Part shown: piece by piece, positions 23,873 through 31,511 of the stretch
Position numbering within the stretch: position 1 is the first letter of the stretch
Layout of the letters: each line of letters begins with the position of its first letter
From: a virus
Virus record (IMG/VR): IMGVR_UViG_3300031933_000191
Span: 1 to 35,994 of that record
Strand: one strand, 5' to 3'
DNA: 35,994 nucleotides
Position numbers and translations under genes: made by a program
The notes under the pieces: generated by a model
Told to the model about the DNA's origin: nothing
The model's input: only the letters and a program-made list of their open reading frames with translations
Database searches by the model: none

Positions 23873-23993
23873 ACATAGCTAAATTTATCTATTGTGGCCA
23901 ACACAGTTAAATTTAACTATGCGACTAGGTGTTAACTTTAATTCTGGTACCACATAGTTATATTTGGCTGTACTCGATTGATAGTACTTCATA
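23873..23993. promoter_or_regulatory. Cluster of TAAATTTA-centred dyads upstream of the methylase
   Basis: Two dyads are visible. The first is ATAG-n-TAAATTTA-n-CTAT at 23876-23893. The second is AGTTAAATTTAACT with CACAG/CTATG extensions at about 23899-23920, one step of about 26 bp away. A degenerate third copy (ATAGTTATATTT) follows near 23955 and a half-site at 23991. Repeated palindromes before a gene are typical operators. A 19-bp word TTCTGGTACCACATAGTTA (23942-23960) recurs inside the methylase gene at 23638-23656. The regulator is unknown. Confidence 0.5.
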
Positions 23994-24023
23994 GCTAAAA
24001 ACAACTGTGCTGTTGTTTTTAGC
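23994..24023. terminator. Hairpin with T-tract, possible terminator
   Basis: A perfect 12-bp stem (GCTAAAAACAAC with GTTGTTTTTAGC) and a 6-base loop is followed by TTTTTT on the plus strand. On the minus strand it lies just after the stop of the Gln/Pro-rich gene and could attenuate transcription into the methylase. Confidence 0.6.
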
Positions 24024-24031
24024 TTTTTTAT

Positions 24032-24388
24032 TTACTGGCGCTGTTGGCCGTATTGCTGGGGTGCTGGTTGTTGGGGTGCGTATTGCTGCTGATCATACTG
24101 CGGCGCTGGCTGTCTTTGGTATTGCGGCGGCGCGTAACCTTGGCTTTGATCTTGTGTTTGCTGGCTTTCGCTATCCCAAAAAATATACAGCTTTAACGGG
24201 CCTTGGTGGTTTATTGGCATGGTGTCGAGCTCTATCTCTACGCTTTCGCTGCCGCCTTGGTTGTTGCTTGGCCATTTAGTGGCGCGGCCTAATGTGGCGT
24301 AGCGGTTTTTGGTAGTGTTGCCTTGCTGGTATTTTTCAGCAATACAGGCTACACGGCCTTTGTCGAGTGGTTTATTTTGTTGGTGCAT
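24032..24388 (-). CDS. Small protein with Gln/Pro-rich tail, possible ssDNA-binding role
   Basis: A 118-residue early protein. Residues 10-75 look like a compact beta-rich domain (CIAEKYQQGNTTKNRYATLG, then SVEIELDTMPINHQGPLKLYIFW). Residues 76-118 are a low-complexity Gln/Pro/Tyr tail. Phage replication modules often carry small single-strand-binding-like proteins with such a tail, but there is no acidic DDIPF-type C-terminus and I cannot identify the fold with certainty. It follows a 39-residue membrane peptide gene in the early operon. Confidence 0.5.
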   Translation of the reverse strand: MHQQNKPLDKGRVACIAEKYQQGNTTKNRYATLGRATKWPSNNQGGSESVEIELDTMPINHQGPLKLYIFWDSESQQTQDQSQGYAPPQYQRQPAPQYDQQQYAPQQPAPQQYGQQRQ

Positions 24389-24406
24389 GGTTCGTATCCT
24401 TTTTGG

Positions 24407-24526
24407 TTAATAAAATAAAATGTTTGCAGCGAGTTTGGTTAACTCATAAACCGCTGCTGACAAGGTAAAGCCTACTTGTAAGTAAAAACCTCTTAATACC
24501 CACATCAATGCTGTTTTTTGTTTCAT
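24407..24526 (-). CDS. 39-residue single-membrane-segment microprotein
   Basis: An open frame of 39 residues starting MKQKTALMWVLRGFYLQVGF, with a hydrophobic stretch at about residues 7-24 and a shorter one at the C-terminus. It has an AGAGAG-type ribosome site 6-8 bp before ATG 24526 and is in line with the operon. It ends 18 bp before the Gln/Pro-rich gene. I do not know its function. The small size and single membrane segment would fit a phage microprotein. Confidence 0.5.
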   Translation of the reverse strand: MKQKTALMWVLRGFYLQVGFTLSAAVYELTKLAANILFY

Positions 24527-24595
24527 TTGGTTGCTCTCTTTTGTTTGGTTTAACAACTGAGTGAAATACCCAGTTGCGGCGCTTAACGGTTGGTT

Positions 24596-24904
24596 TCATA
24601 AATCGCCTTTTCCGTTAATACCTAACTTAAAATCAACAGTTTCTATCGCATCTAATGACTTTTCTACATAACCTAACTGCCAGTATCTATTTGCTAGTTT
24701 TTCCATGTAGTGCTCATCAAGACTTATAAATTCAGCTTGTGAGCTAAAGCAATATGGGCACTTATGCATTATTTTAGGGAATGCAAATTTACAGCTTTGA
24801 CACAGCTTTGCTTGCTTATGGCCGTTAGCGTGCAACTCCAAAACTGAGTTAACTAACTGGTTTGATCTTGCCTGCTTTATTTTTAATAATTCGTTGTAAT
24901 CCAT
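24596..24904 (-). CDS. Zinc-ribbon small protein
   Basis: A 102-residue protein starting at ATG 24904, chosen because AGGAG lies at ideal spacing and overlaps the Rep stop; a longer reading to 24940 would run into Rep. The core is AKLCQSCKFAFPKIMHKCPY with two Cys-x2-Cys pairs, a zinc ribbon, followed by EHYMEKLANRYWQLGYVEKS helices. Translation is coupled to Rep. The function is unknown; a replication- or RNA-polymerase-associated role is speculation. Confidence 0.6.
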   Translation of the reverse strand: MDYNELLKIKQARSNQLVNSVLELHANGHKQAKLCQSCKFAFPKIMHKCPYCFSSQAEFISLDEHYMEKLANRYWQLGYVEKSLDAIETVDFKLGINGKGDL

Positions 24905-24912
24905 GTTATCTC

Positions 24913-27666
24913 CTATGCCATTAAATCCATTGCCCACCAATCGTTGTCGCTGATTGCTGTTGCTTCACCAGCTAGAACAAGCCTAGCCATTTCAAGATCG
25001 CCAATTACATCAGCATGACCTTTTTTAAATTTTGTTGAATTTGGTAGCGAACGGCCATCAATAGCCGCGTACTGACTTGCTAAATCGTATTGTTCGCGCG
25101 CGGCCTGATAGTGCTTTTCTGTTACTTGTATTTTAATAGCCGCTTTTGGCTGTTCTAAATCTAGTTTTTCAAAGCTATAAAGGTCTAAGCCTCTGGTGAA
25201 ATACACTCGACCATTGCTGATCACTATATTGCCTTGCTCAAGTGATGCCCTTTGCGACTCTGTAAGTGAGTAAAACAGATGATTGCATTTTGTTGGTGCG
25301 CTATTAACTGATAACAACTCATCATTTTGCGCTTCGTTATGCGCCATTGATTCAATAGACTGACGTCGATGCTCTTTAATTTGTGCTTTTTCGTCCCAAA
25401 TTTGTAAAACACCATCTTGAACTACGTAAATTTGGCCGTCTCTGGCGATCCTCTTACCGCTATTTAGATCCTTTTTAACCTCTGTGATCTGTTTTTTATC
25501 ACACCCCACCATATCGAGTATTAACTCGGCGCTAGAGCCCACGGCTATAGGCGTACAGTTATTACCACTAGACCAAGATAGGTCGGCTACGCCGACGTTG
25601 GTGTTATCCTTAGCGTTGAGTTTTTCGGCTGTGCCTTTAAGTTGCCTTGTCCATTCTATAAGGCGCGTTTTTAAGCTGGTGCTTGCAATTACGTTGTGCA
25701 CGTTTTCAAGGCTGCGCTTAAGCACCGCTTTGTAATCGGTATTAGTAAGCACGCCCTTAATGCGGCGCACTACTTCGGCGTAGTCGTTACCCTGCGGTGT
25801 AATTTCGTACATTGATTTAAAGTTAGCGGCGCGGCCAATACACATGCCGCCCTGTAATTTTACGTAGTCTTTCCAATTGGCGTTATCTGCCGCGTACCGA
25901 ATAGGCTCTATTATTTCGTCTTTAATTGGTTTGCCTTTTGGCATACGGCGAAGCTCTCGCCAAACCGTAACGCTTGGCGAACCTTGAAATTGAAACTGGC
26001 GAATATTCCACGTACTTGCCCAGGCTAAAACGGGGTTAGCTTGCTCTTGCAGGTTTTCGCCTGTGTCGGCGTCAACGTGATCGGTCAGCATGTAACCATC
26101 AATATTTTTACTGATGTATTTAGCAATGTAGGCCGCTGCACTGCCCTTGCTTTTATCGAGCTTTACAGCGTCAAAGCGTGGGCTAAAAGTACGGTAAAAT
26201 TTGGTAGGCGCTTTATGGTTTTTCGCCTTAAACTTTTTAGGTTCTCTTTTTTCAGCCTTGGCTTTTTCGGCCTCTTCTTTATTGCGTTGTATGGCTACTT
26301 CGTTGGCTTTCTTTTTAGCAAAGCCCCACTCGCTGCGCTTTTGTTTATAGATTTTAAATAACTTGGTTTTCTCAGTGCCTGCACGGTATTTAACACATGC
26401 TTCAACGGTTTTTATGTGTGTGCCATGGGTGTTTATATCTACAAATTTATTGAACACCTTGGCGCGGGTAAGCTCGGGGCCATAACGATCGTAAAGCTCG
26501 CTTTTATCCTCTTGAATAAAGTACCAACGCAAAATAGCGTTGATTTCTTGAAGTTTGTTTTTTGGCATAAATAGCATCATGTGCCAGTGCGGGCACCCGT
26601 CGGCATGTGGCTCTACAACACGCACACCAAAGTACTTAAGTTCACGGCGGTTTAACTTAGAACGCGCCCTTGCCCATGTGGTAGTTAAATAGTTTTGGGC
26701 ATCTTTAGGGGTTGAACCGTCCCACGTACTTGCATTGGCATGAAAACGCGCAGGGCAAGTAATGGTGTAAAACATGGCAACATAGCCCATTTCATCGGCT
26801 AGTTCTTCGGTTTCACGTATGCGTAGCATTAGCTCATTACGGCGGTTAGCAGGGTTTGCCATGCCGCTTTTTACGGCTTCGATTAAGTTAATTACATCGC
26901 CGTCACTGCTTTGTAGTTCCATCATTTCTAAAAACTGCCTGCCGCTGGCTTGGGCAAAGCTAAATTCACGTTGAGCTTGTTTTGATGAATACGGGCTAAT
27001 ACCACGGCGCTTTGGCTTTTTGCTTTTTTTGTCGTAGTAAAGGTCTTTACCCACTTGGCCGGTTGCAATTTCTAGTAATTCTAAAAACTGTTTACGTAGG
27101 GTTTTTAATTGGCGAGCCCACCACTTATCACATTGCAGTTTAAGTAAAGCGATTTCAAAACAGGCTTGCGGTAGGTCGTCTTTGCGCATCTCGTAAAATG
27201 GCACGTTTACACCAAACTGTTTGGCATACCCTGCAACACCCTCGTAGGTAAGGCGTACTATTTTCTCGTAGGGTAAATGCTGGTTTTGCTCGCTTACATC
27301 TAGTGCTTTTTCAAGGCACTCTAATGCAAGGGTGCCTGCATGCTTTTTAGTTTTTTCAACACTACTTAGAATATGCCATGGCAATGGCATATTGTGAGTA
27401 ATACTGAGTAGCACACCAAAACGGGGTTTTAAACGCGCAATGGTACGGCGCATCCATGTGTTAGCACGGAACTGGCTCCCCGCTTTTTTTTCGGTGTAAC
27501 GATCAATGTATTTGCGGGCCATGCGACTTTGCAGCGACACAGGCACCTTTTCCAAGTTGCTGGCAAGGTAATTAAAGTCGTCAATATCAGTAATAGACGA
27601 AATTAAGCCCTTAGCTATGCTTGATAGGTTAAGGGCGTCAAGGTCGAGCGGGATTGGGTTAGCCAT
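24913..27666 (-). CDS. A: Rolling-circle replication initiator gpA
   Basis: A 917-residue HUH endonuclease of the P2 gpA family. The metal-binding motif is PHWHMMLF (His360/His362) and the catalytic tyrosines are AAYIAKYISKN (Tyr513 and Tyr517, spaced Y-x3-Y, as P2 Tyr450/Tyr454). It nicks its own origin, normally within its own gene, and starts single-strand rolling-circle replication. The protein is longer than P2 gpA (761 residues). A highly charged segment (about 430-490, Lys/Glu-rich) between the two motifs accounts for part of this. It follows the exonuclease by 3 bp. Confidence 0.92.
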   Translation of the reverse strand: MANPIPLDLDALNLSSIAKGLISSITDIDDFNYLASNLEKVPVSLQSRMARKYIDRYTEKKAGSQFRANTWMRRTIARLKPRFGVLLSITHNMPLPWHILSSVEKTKKHAGTLALECLEKALDVSEQNQHLPYEKIVRLTYEGVAGYAKQFGVNVPFYEMRKDDLPQACFEIALLKLQCDKWWARQLKTLRKQFLELLEIATGQVGKDLYYDKKSKKPKRRGISPYSSKQAQREFSFAQASGRQFLEMMELQSSDGDVINLIEAVKSGMANPANRRNELMLRIRETEELADEMGYVAMFYTITCPARFHANASTWDGSTPKDAQNYLTTTWARARSKLNRRELKYFGVRVVEPHADGCPHWHMMLFMPKNKLQEINAILRWYFIQEDKSELYDRYGPELTRAKVFNKFVDINTHGTHIKTVEACVKYRAGTEKTKLFKIYKQKRSEWGFAKKKANEVAIQRNKEEAEKAKAEKREPKKFKAKNHKAPTKFYRTFSPRFDAVKLDKSKGSAAAYIAKYISKNIDGYMLTDHVDADTGENLQEQANPVLAWASTWNIRQFQFQGSPSVTVWRELRRMPKGKPIKDEIIEPIRYAADNANWKDYVKLQGGMCIGRAANFKSMYEITPQGNDYAEVVRRIKGVLTNTDYKAVLKRSLENVHNVIASTSLKTRLIEWTRQLKGTAEKLNAKDNTNVGVADLSWSSGNNCTPIAVGSSAELILDMVGCDKKQITEVKKDLNSGKRIARDGQIYVVQDGVLQIWDEKAQIKEHRRQSIESMAHNEAQNDELLSVNSAPTKCNHLFYSLTESQRASLEQGNIVISNGRVYFTRGLDLYSFEKLDLEQPKAAIKIQVTEKHYQAAREQYDLASQYAAIDGRSLPNSTKFKKGHADVIGDLEMARLVLAGEATAISDNDWWAMDLMA

Positions 27667-27669
27667 TAT

Positions 27670-28221
27670 TTATGCAAGTGCCTTGTAAATTGCTGATACA
27701 TATTTGGCTTGATGAATAGCATCATCTAATGCGTTGTGCGCCGTGCCTTTAAATGGCATATCACGCTTAGGATCAAAGCCTTTAAGTGTGCGGCCTAACT
27801 CAACAACAGTTCTAACATCGCGGTCATTCCAAAAACGCCATGGCTTTCCGTAACCTAACGCTTTAAATGCATTGCTTAAAATTACGTTATCAAAGCTTGA
27901 GCCATTCCCCCAAACAACACGGTTATTAATGCGCTCACATTTAGCATGTAGCCAAACGGTAAAATCAACAATTGCATGTTTTAATTCCACTGCGTCATTG
28001 CTAGTAATTTCAGCACGCGCTTCATCGCTTTGCTTTAACCACCAAAGCACTGTGCTTGGGTCAATTTCGCCGAATTGTGCGGCGCTCCCTAAATCAATTT
28101 TTCTATAAAAAGTGTCACCAATTTCACCTGTCGTCGGCTCAAAAAATACCGCGCCAATGGCGACAATCGCAGCGTTATTGCCCTGCCCCATAGTTTCTAA
28201 ATCAAGCATTACGTGGTTCAT
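27670..28221 (-). CDS. DEDDh 3'-5' exonuclease
   Basis: A 183-residue RNase-T-superfamily exonuclease. Catalytic acids are Asp7 and Glu9 (LDLETMG), Asp111 (SSFDNVIL), and the His162/Asp166 end motif HNALDD. It fits the short exonuclease family found beside gpA in K139-like phages, with a likely role in DNA replication or processing. It has a GGAG ribosome site and ends 3 bp before gpA. Confidence 0.85.
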   Translation of the reverse strand: MNHVMLDLETMGQGNNAAIVAIGAVFFEPTTGEIGDTFYRKIDLGSAAQFGEIDPSTVLWWLKQSDEARAEITSNDAVELKHAIVDFTVWLHAKCERINNRVVWGNGSSFDNVILSNAFKALGYGKPWRFWNDRDVRTVVELGRTLKGFDPKRDMPFKGTAHNALDDAIHQAKYVSAIYKALA

Positions 28222-28275
28222 AATTTTTCTCCGTTTTATAATTCAAGGTCGAGCGGTCTAGGGTTAGCCACGGCG

Positions 28276-28551
28276 CTACAGCTCTATTTCCATTGGCTCG
28301 CCACCAATTTGTACGGCATTTAATGCAATGCTCATTTGGCTGTAAACTTGCTCAAAGTTAACGTCGTCGTCAGCAATCAGTTTTACGATTGGTAGTAAGT
28401 CAGTTAGCGTGTCTTCGCACTGCATTAGCATGTGTACGGTGCTACGTTTGTTTAAAAGGCGGATTGTAAAATTAGCTTGCTCAATTGCGTGTAAAACAAT
28501 ATTGAGTATTAACTGGTTTTTAGATATATCTTGGTCTTTGATAGGGTTCAT
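28276..28551 (-). CDS. Uncharacterised early protein
   Basis: A 91-residue acidic, all-helical protein (AIEQANFTIRLLNKRSTVHM, then LLPIVKLIADDDVNFEQVYS) with AAGGAA before ATG 28551. No known domain is recognised. It is co-transcribed with replication genes. Confidence 0.6.
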   Translation of the reverse strand: MNPIKDQDISKNQLILNIVLHAIEQANFTIRLLNKRSTVHMLMQCEDTLTDLLPIVKLIADDDVNFEQVYSQMSIALNAVQIGGEPMEIEL

Positions 28552-28584
28552 TTTTAGTATTCCTTTGGGTGTTTTTTTTTGGCG

Positions 28585-29175
28585 TTAAATTACGAAAAGC
28601 TCAGGGGCTAGCTCGTATCCTTTGCAAAATACAAAGTGGGCGTATTCGGTAGAATCGGTTTTACTTGGTTTTTGTGGGTCAAAGCCTGGGCGTTTGCTAT
28701 GTACATAAACCGCGGCTAATGGCAGTTTTTTCCACATAGGTTTACGCTTTTGGCTACCTAACCAATTAAGGCGTTGCAGCATAATGACTAAACCGCCCTC
28801 ACAAACCATTTCAAGTGCGTGCTCAGTGAATTCTTGTGCTAGGTTAAATGGCGGGTTTGTGATGATCATGTCGTATTTACGCGATTCATAACTAGGGACG
28901 TTTAAAAAATTAACGCCTGTTAAGTTAGCGCGTGAGTCTTCGCGAATATCCCAGCTATTAACATTAAATCCGTGTTTTTCTAATACGGTTGGGTAGCTCA
29001 TTTCGTACTTGTCGCAGCCGCCTGCGCTTGGGTCTAACATTAACGGGTATGCTTGTTCGTCAAAATTAAAGCGGCAGTTTTCGCTAAACGCTGCTAAAAA
29101 ATCGTCTATTAACCAATGCGGTGTTACGTAGTAATCATCTGCATTGCGCTGGGTTCCGCGATTAGTTGAGCTCAT
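28585..29175 (-). CDS. DNA N6-adenine methyltransferase, NPPF type
   Basis: A 196-residue methyltransferase starting at ATG 29175 (MSSTNRGTQ), with AAGGG 6 bp upstream. Motif I LMLDPSAGGCD (45-55) and the catalytic NPPF (107-110) are clear, followed by ALEMVCEGGLVIMLQRLNWL. It is distinct from the DPPY enzyme at 23170 and could modify adenines against host restriction. Its target is not predictable. Spacing to the upstream stop is 2 bp. Confidence 0.8.
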   Translation of the reverse strand: MSSTNRGTQRNADDYYVTPHWLIDDFLAAFSENCRFNFDEQAYPLMLDPSAGGCDKYEMSYPTVLEKHGFNVNSWDIREDSRANLTGVNFLNVPSYESRKYDMIITNPPFNLAQEFTEHALEMVCEGGLVIMLQRLNWLGSQKRKPMWKKLPLAAVYVHSKRPGFDPQKPSKTDSTEYAHFVFCKGYELAPELFVI

Positions 29176-29177
29176 GA

Positions 29178-29573
29178 TCAACCCTTAGTAATGGTTAAAT
29201 GTGAATAGTTGGTATTGGCTTCAACGCGCGGGGCGTTTTGCACAAACTTAGCCGGTGCCATGGCGTTAGCATCGGTAAATGCTTTTACTAATTGCTCCAT
29301 TTGCAAAATAGCCTTGTGAATTTTTAAGCGAGTATCTGCATCAAAATTAGCAAAGCCGCTTTCTAAATGGTGGCGCTTTAGGCCTGCTGCAAAACACACT
29401 AATGTGCGCTCTTGCTCGCTTAGCACTTTGGTATACACGTACTCTGGCGTATGGCGCTCACTGCCTAGTAGCGCTTTTATTTCGGCAAGGCCTTTTGGTA
29501 TGTGGCGCCCTTCTACAGCTTTTAACGGCGCTGGTTGTGCGTTTTCGGTTTGTTTAACTAATGCATTTGCCAT
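29178..29573 (-). CDS. Uncharacterised early protein
   Basis: A 131-residue protein with AGGAGA before ATG 29573. The N-terminal 30 residues are low complexity. The central part has RHTPEYVYTKVLSEQERTLV and a Phe/Asp-rich helix, and the last 25 residues are Asn/Thr-rich. No known domain is recognised. It ends immediately before the NPPF methyltransferase and may be its partner, but this is only inference. Confidence 0.6.
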   Translation of the reverse strand: MANALVKQTENAQPAPLKAVEGRHIPKGLAEIKALLGSERHTPEYVYTKVLSEQERTLVCFAAGLKRHHLESGFANFDADTRLKIHKAILQMEQLVKAFTDANAMAPAKFVQNAPRVEANTNYSHLTITKG

Positions 29574-29575
29574 GG

Positions 29576-29839
29576 TTATATCTCCTGCTGTTTAGCTGCG
29601 TTTAAATAGTTGGCGGCTTGTGTTTTTAACCAGAAAACTGCTTTTTGTATTGTTTGGTACTCGTCGCCATTGCAATAAACTGGCAAGTCAAAATCACCAA
29701 CACGCGCTTGAAGCACTGGGCCAAAACCAAACACCGCTTTGCGGGTAGTAATTTTGCAGCTCAATAAATAGCGGCATTGCTCAGCTAAGGTTTTAAAGCT
29801 GCTTAACGTTTCTCTGCTAAATGCTTGATATGTATTCAT
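29576..29839 (-). CDS. Uncharacterised small early protein
   Basis: An 87-residue protein with AGGGG before ATG 29839. N-terminal helices SRETLSSFKTLAEQCRYLLS are followed by an FGFGPVLQARVGDFDLPVYC strand region and a Lys/Ala-rich C-terminal helix. No family is recognised. It lies between the AlpA-like gene and the next early gene. Confidence 0.55.
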   Translation of the reverse strand: MNTYQAFSRETLSSFKTLAEQCRYLLSCKITTRKAVFGFGPVLQARVGDFDLPVYCNGDEYQTIQKAVFWLKTQAANYLNAAKQQEI

Positions 29840-29848
29840 GGCTGGCCC

Positions 29849-30121
29849 CTAGTTTGCTTGTTGTTTGCCGTAAAATTCGTGAAACTTTTCGGCGCCTAAG
29901 CGCATCCACTCTTCTATGTCTTCTTCAACCCATACCACACGGCCGCTTGATGCCTTGTGCGATTTAGGAAACTGGCCGCGCTCTATTAAGCGGTAAATTG
30001 TTGAACGGTGAATACCGCACTTTTCTGCCACATCGGCTGGGCGTAAGTAGCGGTCGTTAATGGTGATAACTTCGCCGCGTAAATTGCGGCGGTAGTGATC
30101 GGCTATATTTGATTGACTCAT
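29849..30121 (-). CDS. AlpA/MerR-like DNA-binding protein (Cox/excisionase candidate)
   Basis: A 90-residue winged-helix-type protein of the AlpA family: ITINDRYLRPADVAEKCGIH, then RSTIYRLIERGQFPKSHKAS and VWVEEDIEEWM. AlpA-like proteins serve as excisionases or regulators of integrase expression. In P2-like phages the Cox protein has the combined role of repressing lysogeny and directing excision. The start ATG 30121 follows the repeated GGAAGATACAGC leader. Confidence 0.8.
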   Translation of the reverse strand: MSQSNIADHYRRNLRGEVITINDRYLRPADVAEKCGIHRSTIYRLIERGQFPKSHKASSGRVVWVEEDIEEWMRLGAEKFHEFYGKQQAN

Positions 30122-30139
30122 GCTGTATCTTCCTTACCC

Positions 30140-30222
30140 TATTTCTATAAAATCCCTCTCTGTTTTGGTATGTTGCAAGTGCGAATATTCACAAACCAAA
30201 ACAAAGAGGAAAAACCTATGTC
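30140..30222. repeat. Duplicated 83-bp promoter/leader, copy 1
   Basis: This 83-bp block is identical to 30761-30843 and ends in the start codon region of the plus-strand gene at 30218. It has an extended -10-like TGGTATGTT, a ribosome site AAAGAGG, and arms CCTCTCTGTTTTGGT and ACCAAAACAAAGAGG that pair with one mismatch around a 25-base centre. The right arm includes the ribosome site, so an RNA hairpin could block translation. It could also be a DNA operator. Confidence 0.75.
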
Positions 30223-30529
30223 AAACCCAATCTTGAGCGACTGCATAAAAGCACTTTCAAACAGTCTTACACCTGCAAATGGGCTCACCCATCCAGTTGA
30301 CGACTCAAAAGCAAAATGCTTATTTAAAGCGCTCCACAAAAAAGGCATTGCCTTAAGTGAAGATGAAGTACTTTTGCTTGCTATCGAAAACAACTGGCCT
30401 GAAAAACACGCCAAAAAACTAGCCGACATAGCACAACGCATTAACGATGGGCGCAGTGTTAATATTGTTCGCTCAACAAGCTGGGGTGAAACCACCGTTG
30501 ATAAAATCATTCAATCTCACCGGGGTTAA
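30218..30529 (+). CDS. DUF1889 (YoaC-like) protein, cassette gene 1
   Basis: A 103-residue protein starting at ATG 30218 with AAAGAGGA before it. Residues about 30-80 (AKCLFKALHKKGIALSEDEV, then LLLAIENNWPEKHAKKLADI) resemble the DUF1889/YoaC family of small helical proteins of unknown function. It lies against the direction of the early operon and has its own duplicated leader, so it is probably expressed in the lysogen. It overlaps the convergent small gene by 23 bp. Confidence 0.6.
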   Translation: MSNPILSDCIKALSNSLTPANGLTHPVDDSKAKCLFKALHKKGIALSEDEVLLLAIENNWPEKHAKKLADIAQRINDGRSVNIVRSTSWGETTVDKIIQSHRG

Positions 30530-30743
30530 AATCTTCAAACCATTTATCTACCAGTGTAAAAAGCTGGTTTTTAAACTTATCTACGCCACCATGCGCCGCG
30601 GCAAAGTAATCGTTGCTTAGCGCGCTCTTATAATCTAATGCTGCCATGGCCACTTTCTCTGACATGGTAAAGCGCTCATCATCCATTAACGCTTCTGTGC
30701 GCTCGCTAATGTCCATTACATCAATTGGGTCTACTTCAATCAT
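30507..30743 (-). CDS. Uncharacterised small acidic protein, cassette partner 1
   Basis: A 78-residue acidic protein (MIEVDPIDVMDISERTEALM, then FTMSEKVAMAALDYKSALSN). It begins with the repeated GGAAGATGCAGC leader and converges with the DUF1889 gene with a 23-bp overlap. No family is recognised. It is likely an early or lytic gene because it lies in the direction of the early operon. Confidence 0.55.
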   Translation of the reverse strand: MIEVDPIDVMDISERTEALMDDERFTMSEKVAMAALDYKSALSNDYFAAAHGGVDKFKNQLFTLVDKWFEDFNPGEIE

Positions 30744-30760
30744 GCTGCATCTTCCTTTTG

Positions 30761-30843
30761 TATTTCTATAAAATCCCTCTCTGTTTTGGTATGTTGCAAG
30801 TGCGAATATTCACAAACCAAAACAAAGAGGAAAAACCTATGTC
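30761..30843. repeat. Duplicated 83-bp promoter/leader, copy 2
   Basis: Exact copy of 30140-30222, 621 bp away in the same orientation, ahead of a different plus-strand gene at 30839. The flanks just upstream also match partly (CATGCTGCATCTTCC), so the whole divergent intergenic block is duplicated. Identical leaders before unrelated genes suggest a portable expression module. Confidence 0.75.
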
Positions 30844-31135
30844 GGAAATTGATAAAATTAAATTATTCAATAACCTGTCTAAAAACCTAATGGCTGTACT
30901 GTTTAAACAATTCCCTGAACAAGACATACTTGAACAGGCTGAATTTGTTAACAAATCGCCGTACATCACACCATCGGTGTACGAATCCACCTTAAAACAA
31001 CTAATTCTTAGTGGCTTTATCGCCCCTGCGGACCAAAAAAACGCGTATTACTTAACAATTAAAGGGGCAAACACTGTTTATACAAACCTCGTTCAAGACC
31101 CTCACGAGCGCCTTGCAAAACAAGAGGCTAAATAA
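30839..31135 (+). CDS. Winged-helix-like small protein, cassette gene 2
   Basis: A 98-residue protein from ATG 30839 with AAAGAGG before it. The pattern (LFNNLSKNLMAVLFKQFPEQ, then ITPSVYESTLKQLILSGFIA and AYYLTIKGANTVYTNLV) looks like a winged helix: helices and a C-terminal strand-turn-strand with a typical 'LTIKG' wing. A DNA-binding role is possible but not proven. It shares its leader with cassette gene 1 but not its sequence. It overlaps the convergent minus gene by 8 bp. Confidence 0.55.
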   Translation: MSEIDKIKLFNNLSKNLMAVLFKQFPEQDILEQAEFVNKSPYITPSVYESTLKQLILSGFIAPADQKNAYYLTIKGANTVYTNLVQDPHERLAKQEAK

Positions 31136-31511
31136 GCGCTAATGCTTTTTTAATTGCACTTGGGTGCTCAATTACATCCTCGTGCCGTGCGGCTTCTTCA
31201 AAAACATCAGCCAAAAGAGCCGCCATATCATTTACACTCTTCCCTTTATTTGCCTCAGTGCGCGCAAATTTAACTGCAATACCTAACGCAATGGCCGCTA
31301 AGTCAATCGGCGTTAACGTGGTCGCGCTACTCATGGCGTTTATAATGGCAAACTCCACTTTGGCCTTTTCGTTACGCTGTGCAAAAAACTCAACTGCCAG
31401 AGCGTCAATATCAAAAGCAGGCGCATCTTTATTTTCTTTTTTTCTGCGGGCTAAATTTTCTTTGGCTGACTCTTCTGTTATCCAGCACCCTGTAAAAATG
31501 TCATTAATCAT
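31128..31511 (-). CDS. Uncharacterised small protein, cassette partner 2
   Basis: A 127-residue helical protein (Ala-rich, with FAIINAMSSATTLTPIDLAA, then VNDMAALLADVFEEAARHED). Its ATG 31511 overlaps the cro stop as ATGA. The upstream GGACGATGCAGC is the coding end of cro and is related to the leaders of the genes at 30743 and 30121. No family is recognised. It is the second gene of the early operon. Confidence 0.55.
   Translation of the reverse strand: MINDIFTGCWITEESAKENLARRKKENKDAPAFDIDALAVEFFAQRNEKAKVEFAIINAMSSATTLTPIDLAAIALGIAVKFARTEANKGKSVNDMAALLADVFEEAARHEDVIEHPSAIKKALALI

Noticed and set aside
30140-30843. Possible CRISPR-like array
   Set aside because: Only two copies of an 83-bp block, 621 bp apart and each ending at a start codon; these are leaders, not repeats with spacers.
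30218-31135. Cassette gene pairs as toxin-antitoxin systems
   Set aside because: Convergent rather than tandem layout, no recognised toxin or antitoxin family; they are better described as accessory cassettes of unknown role.
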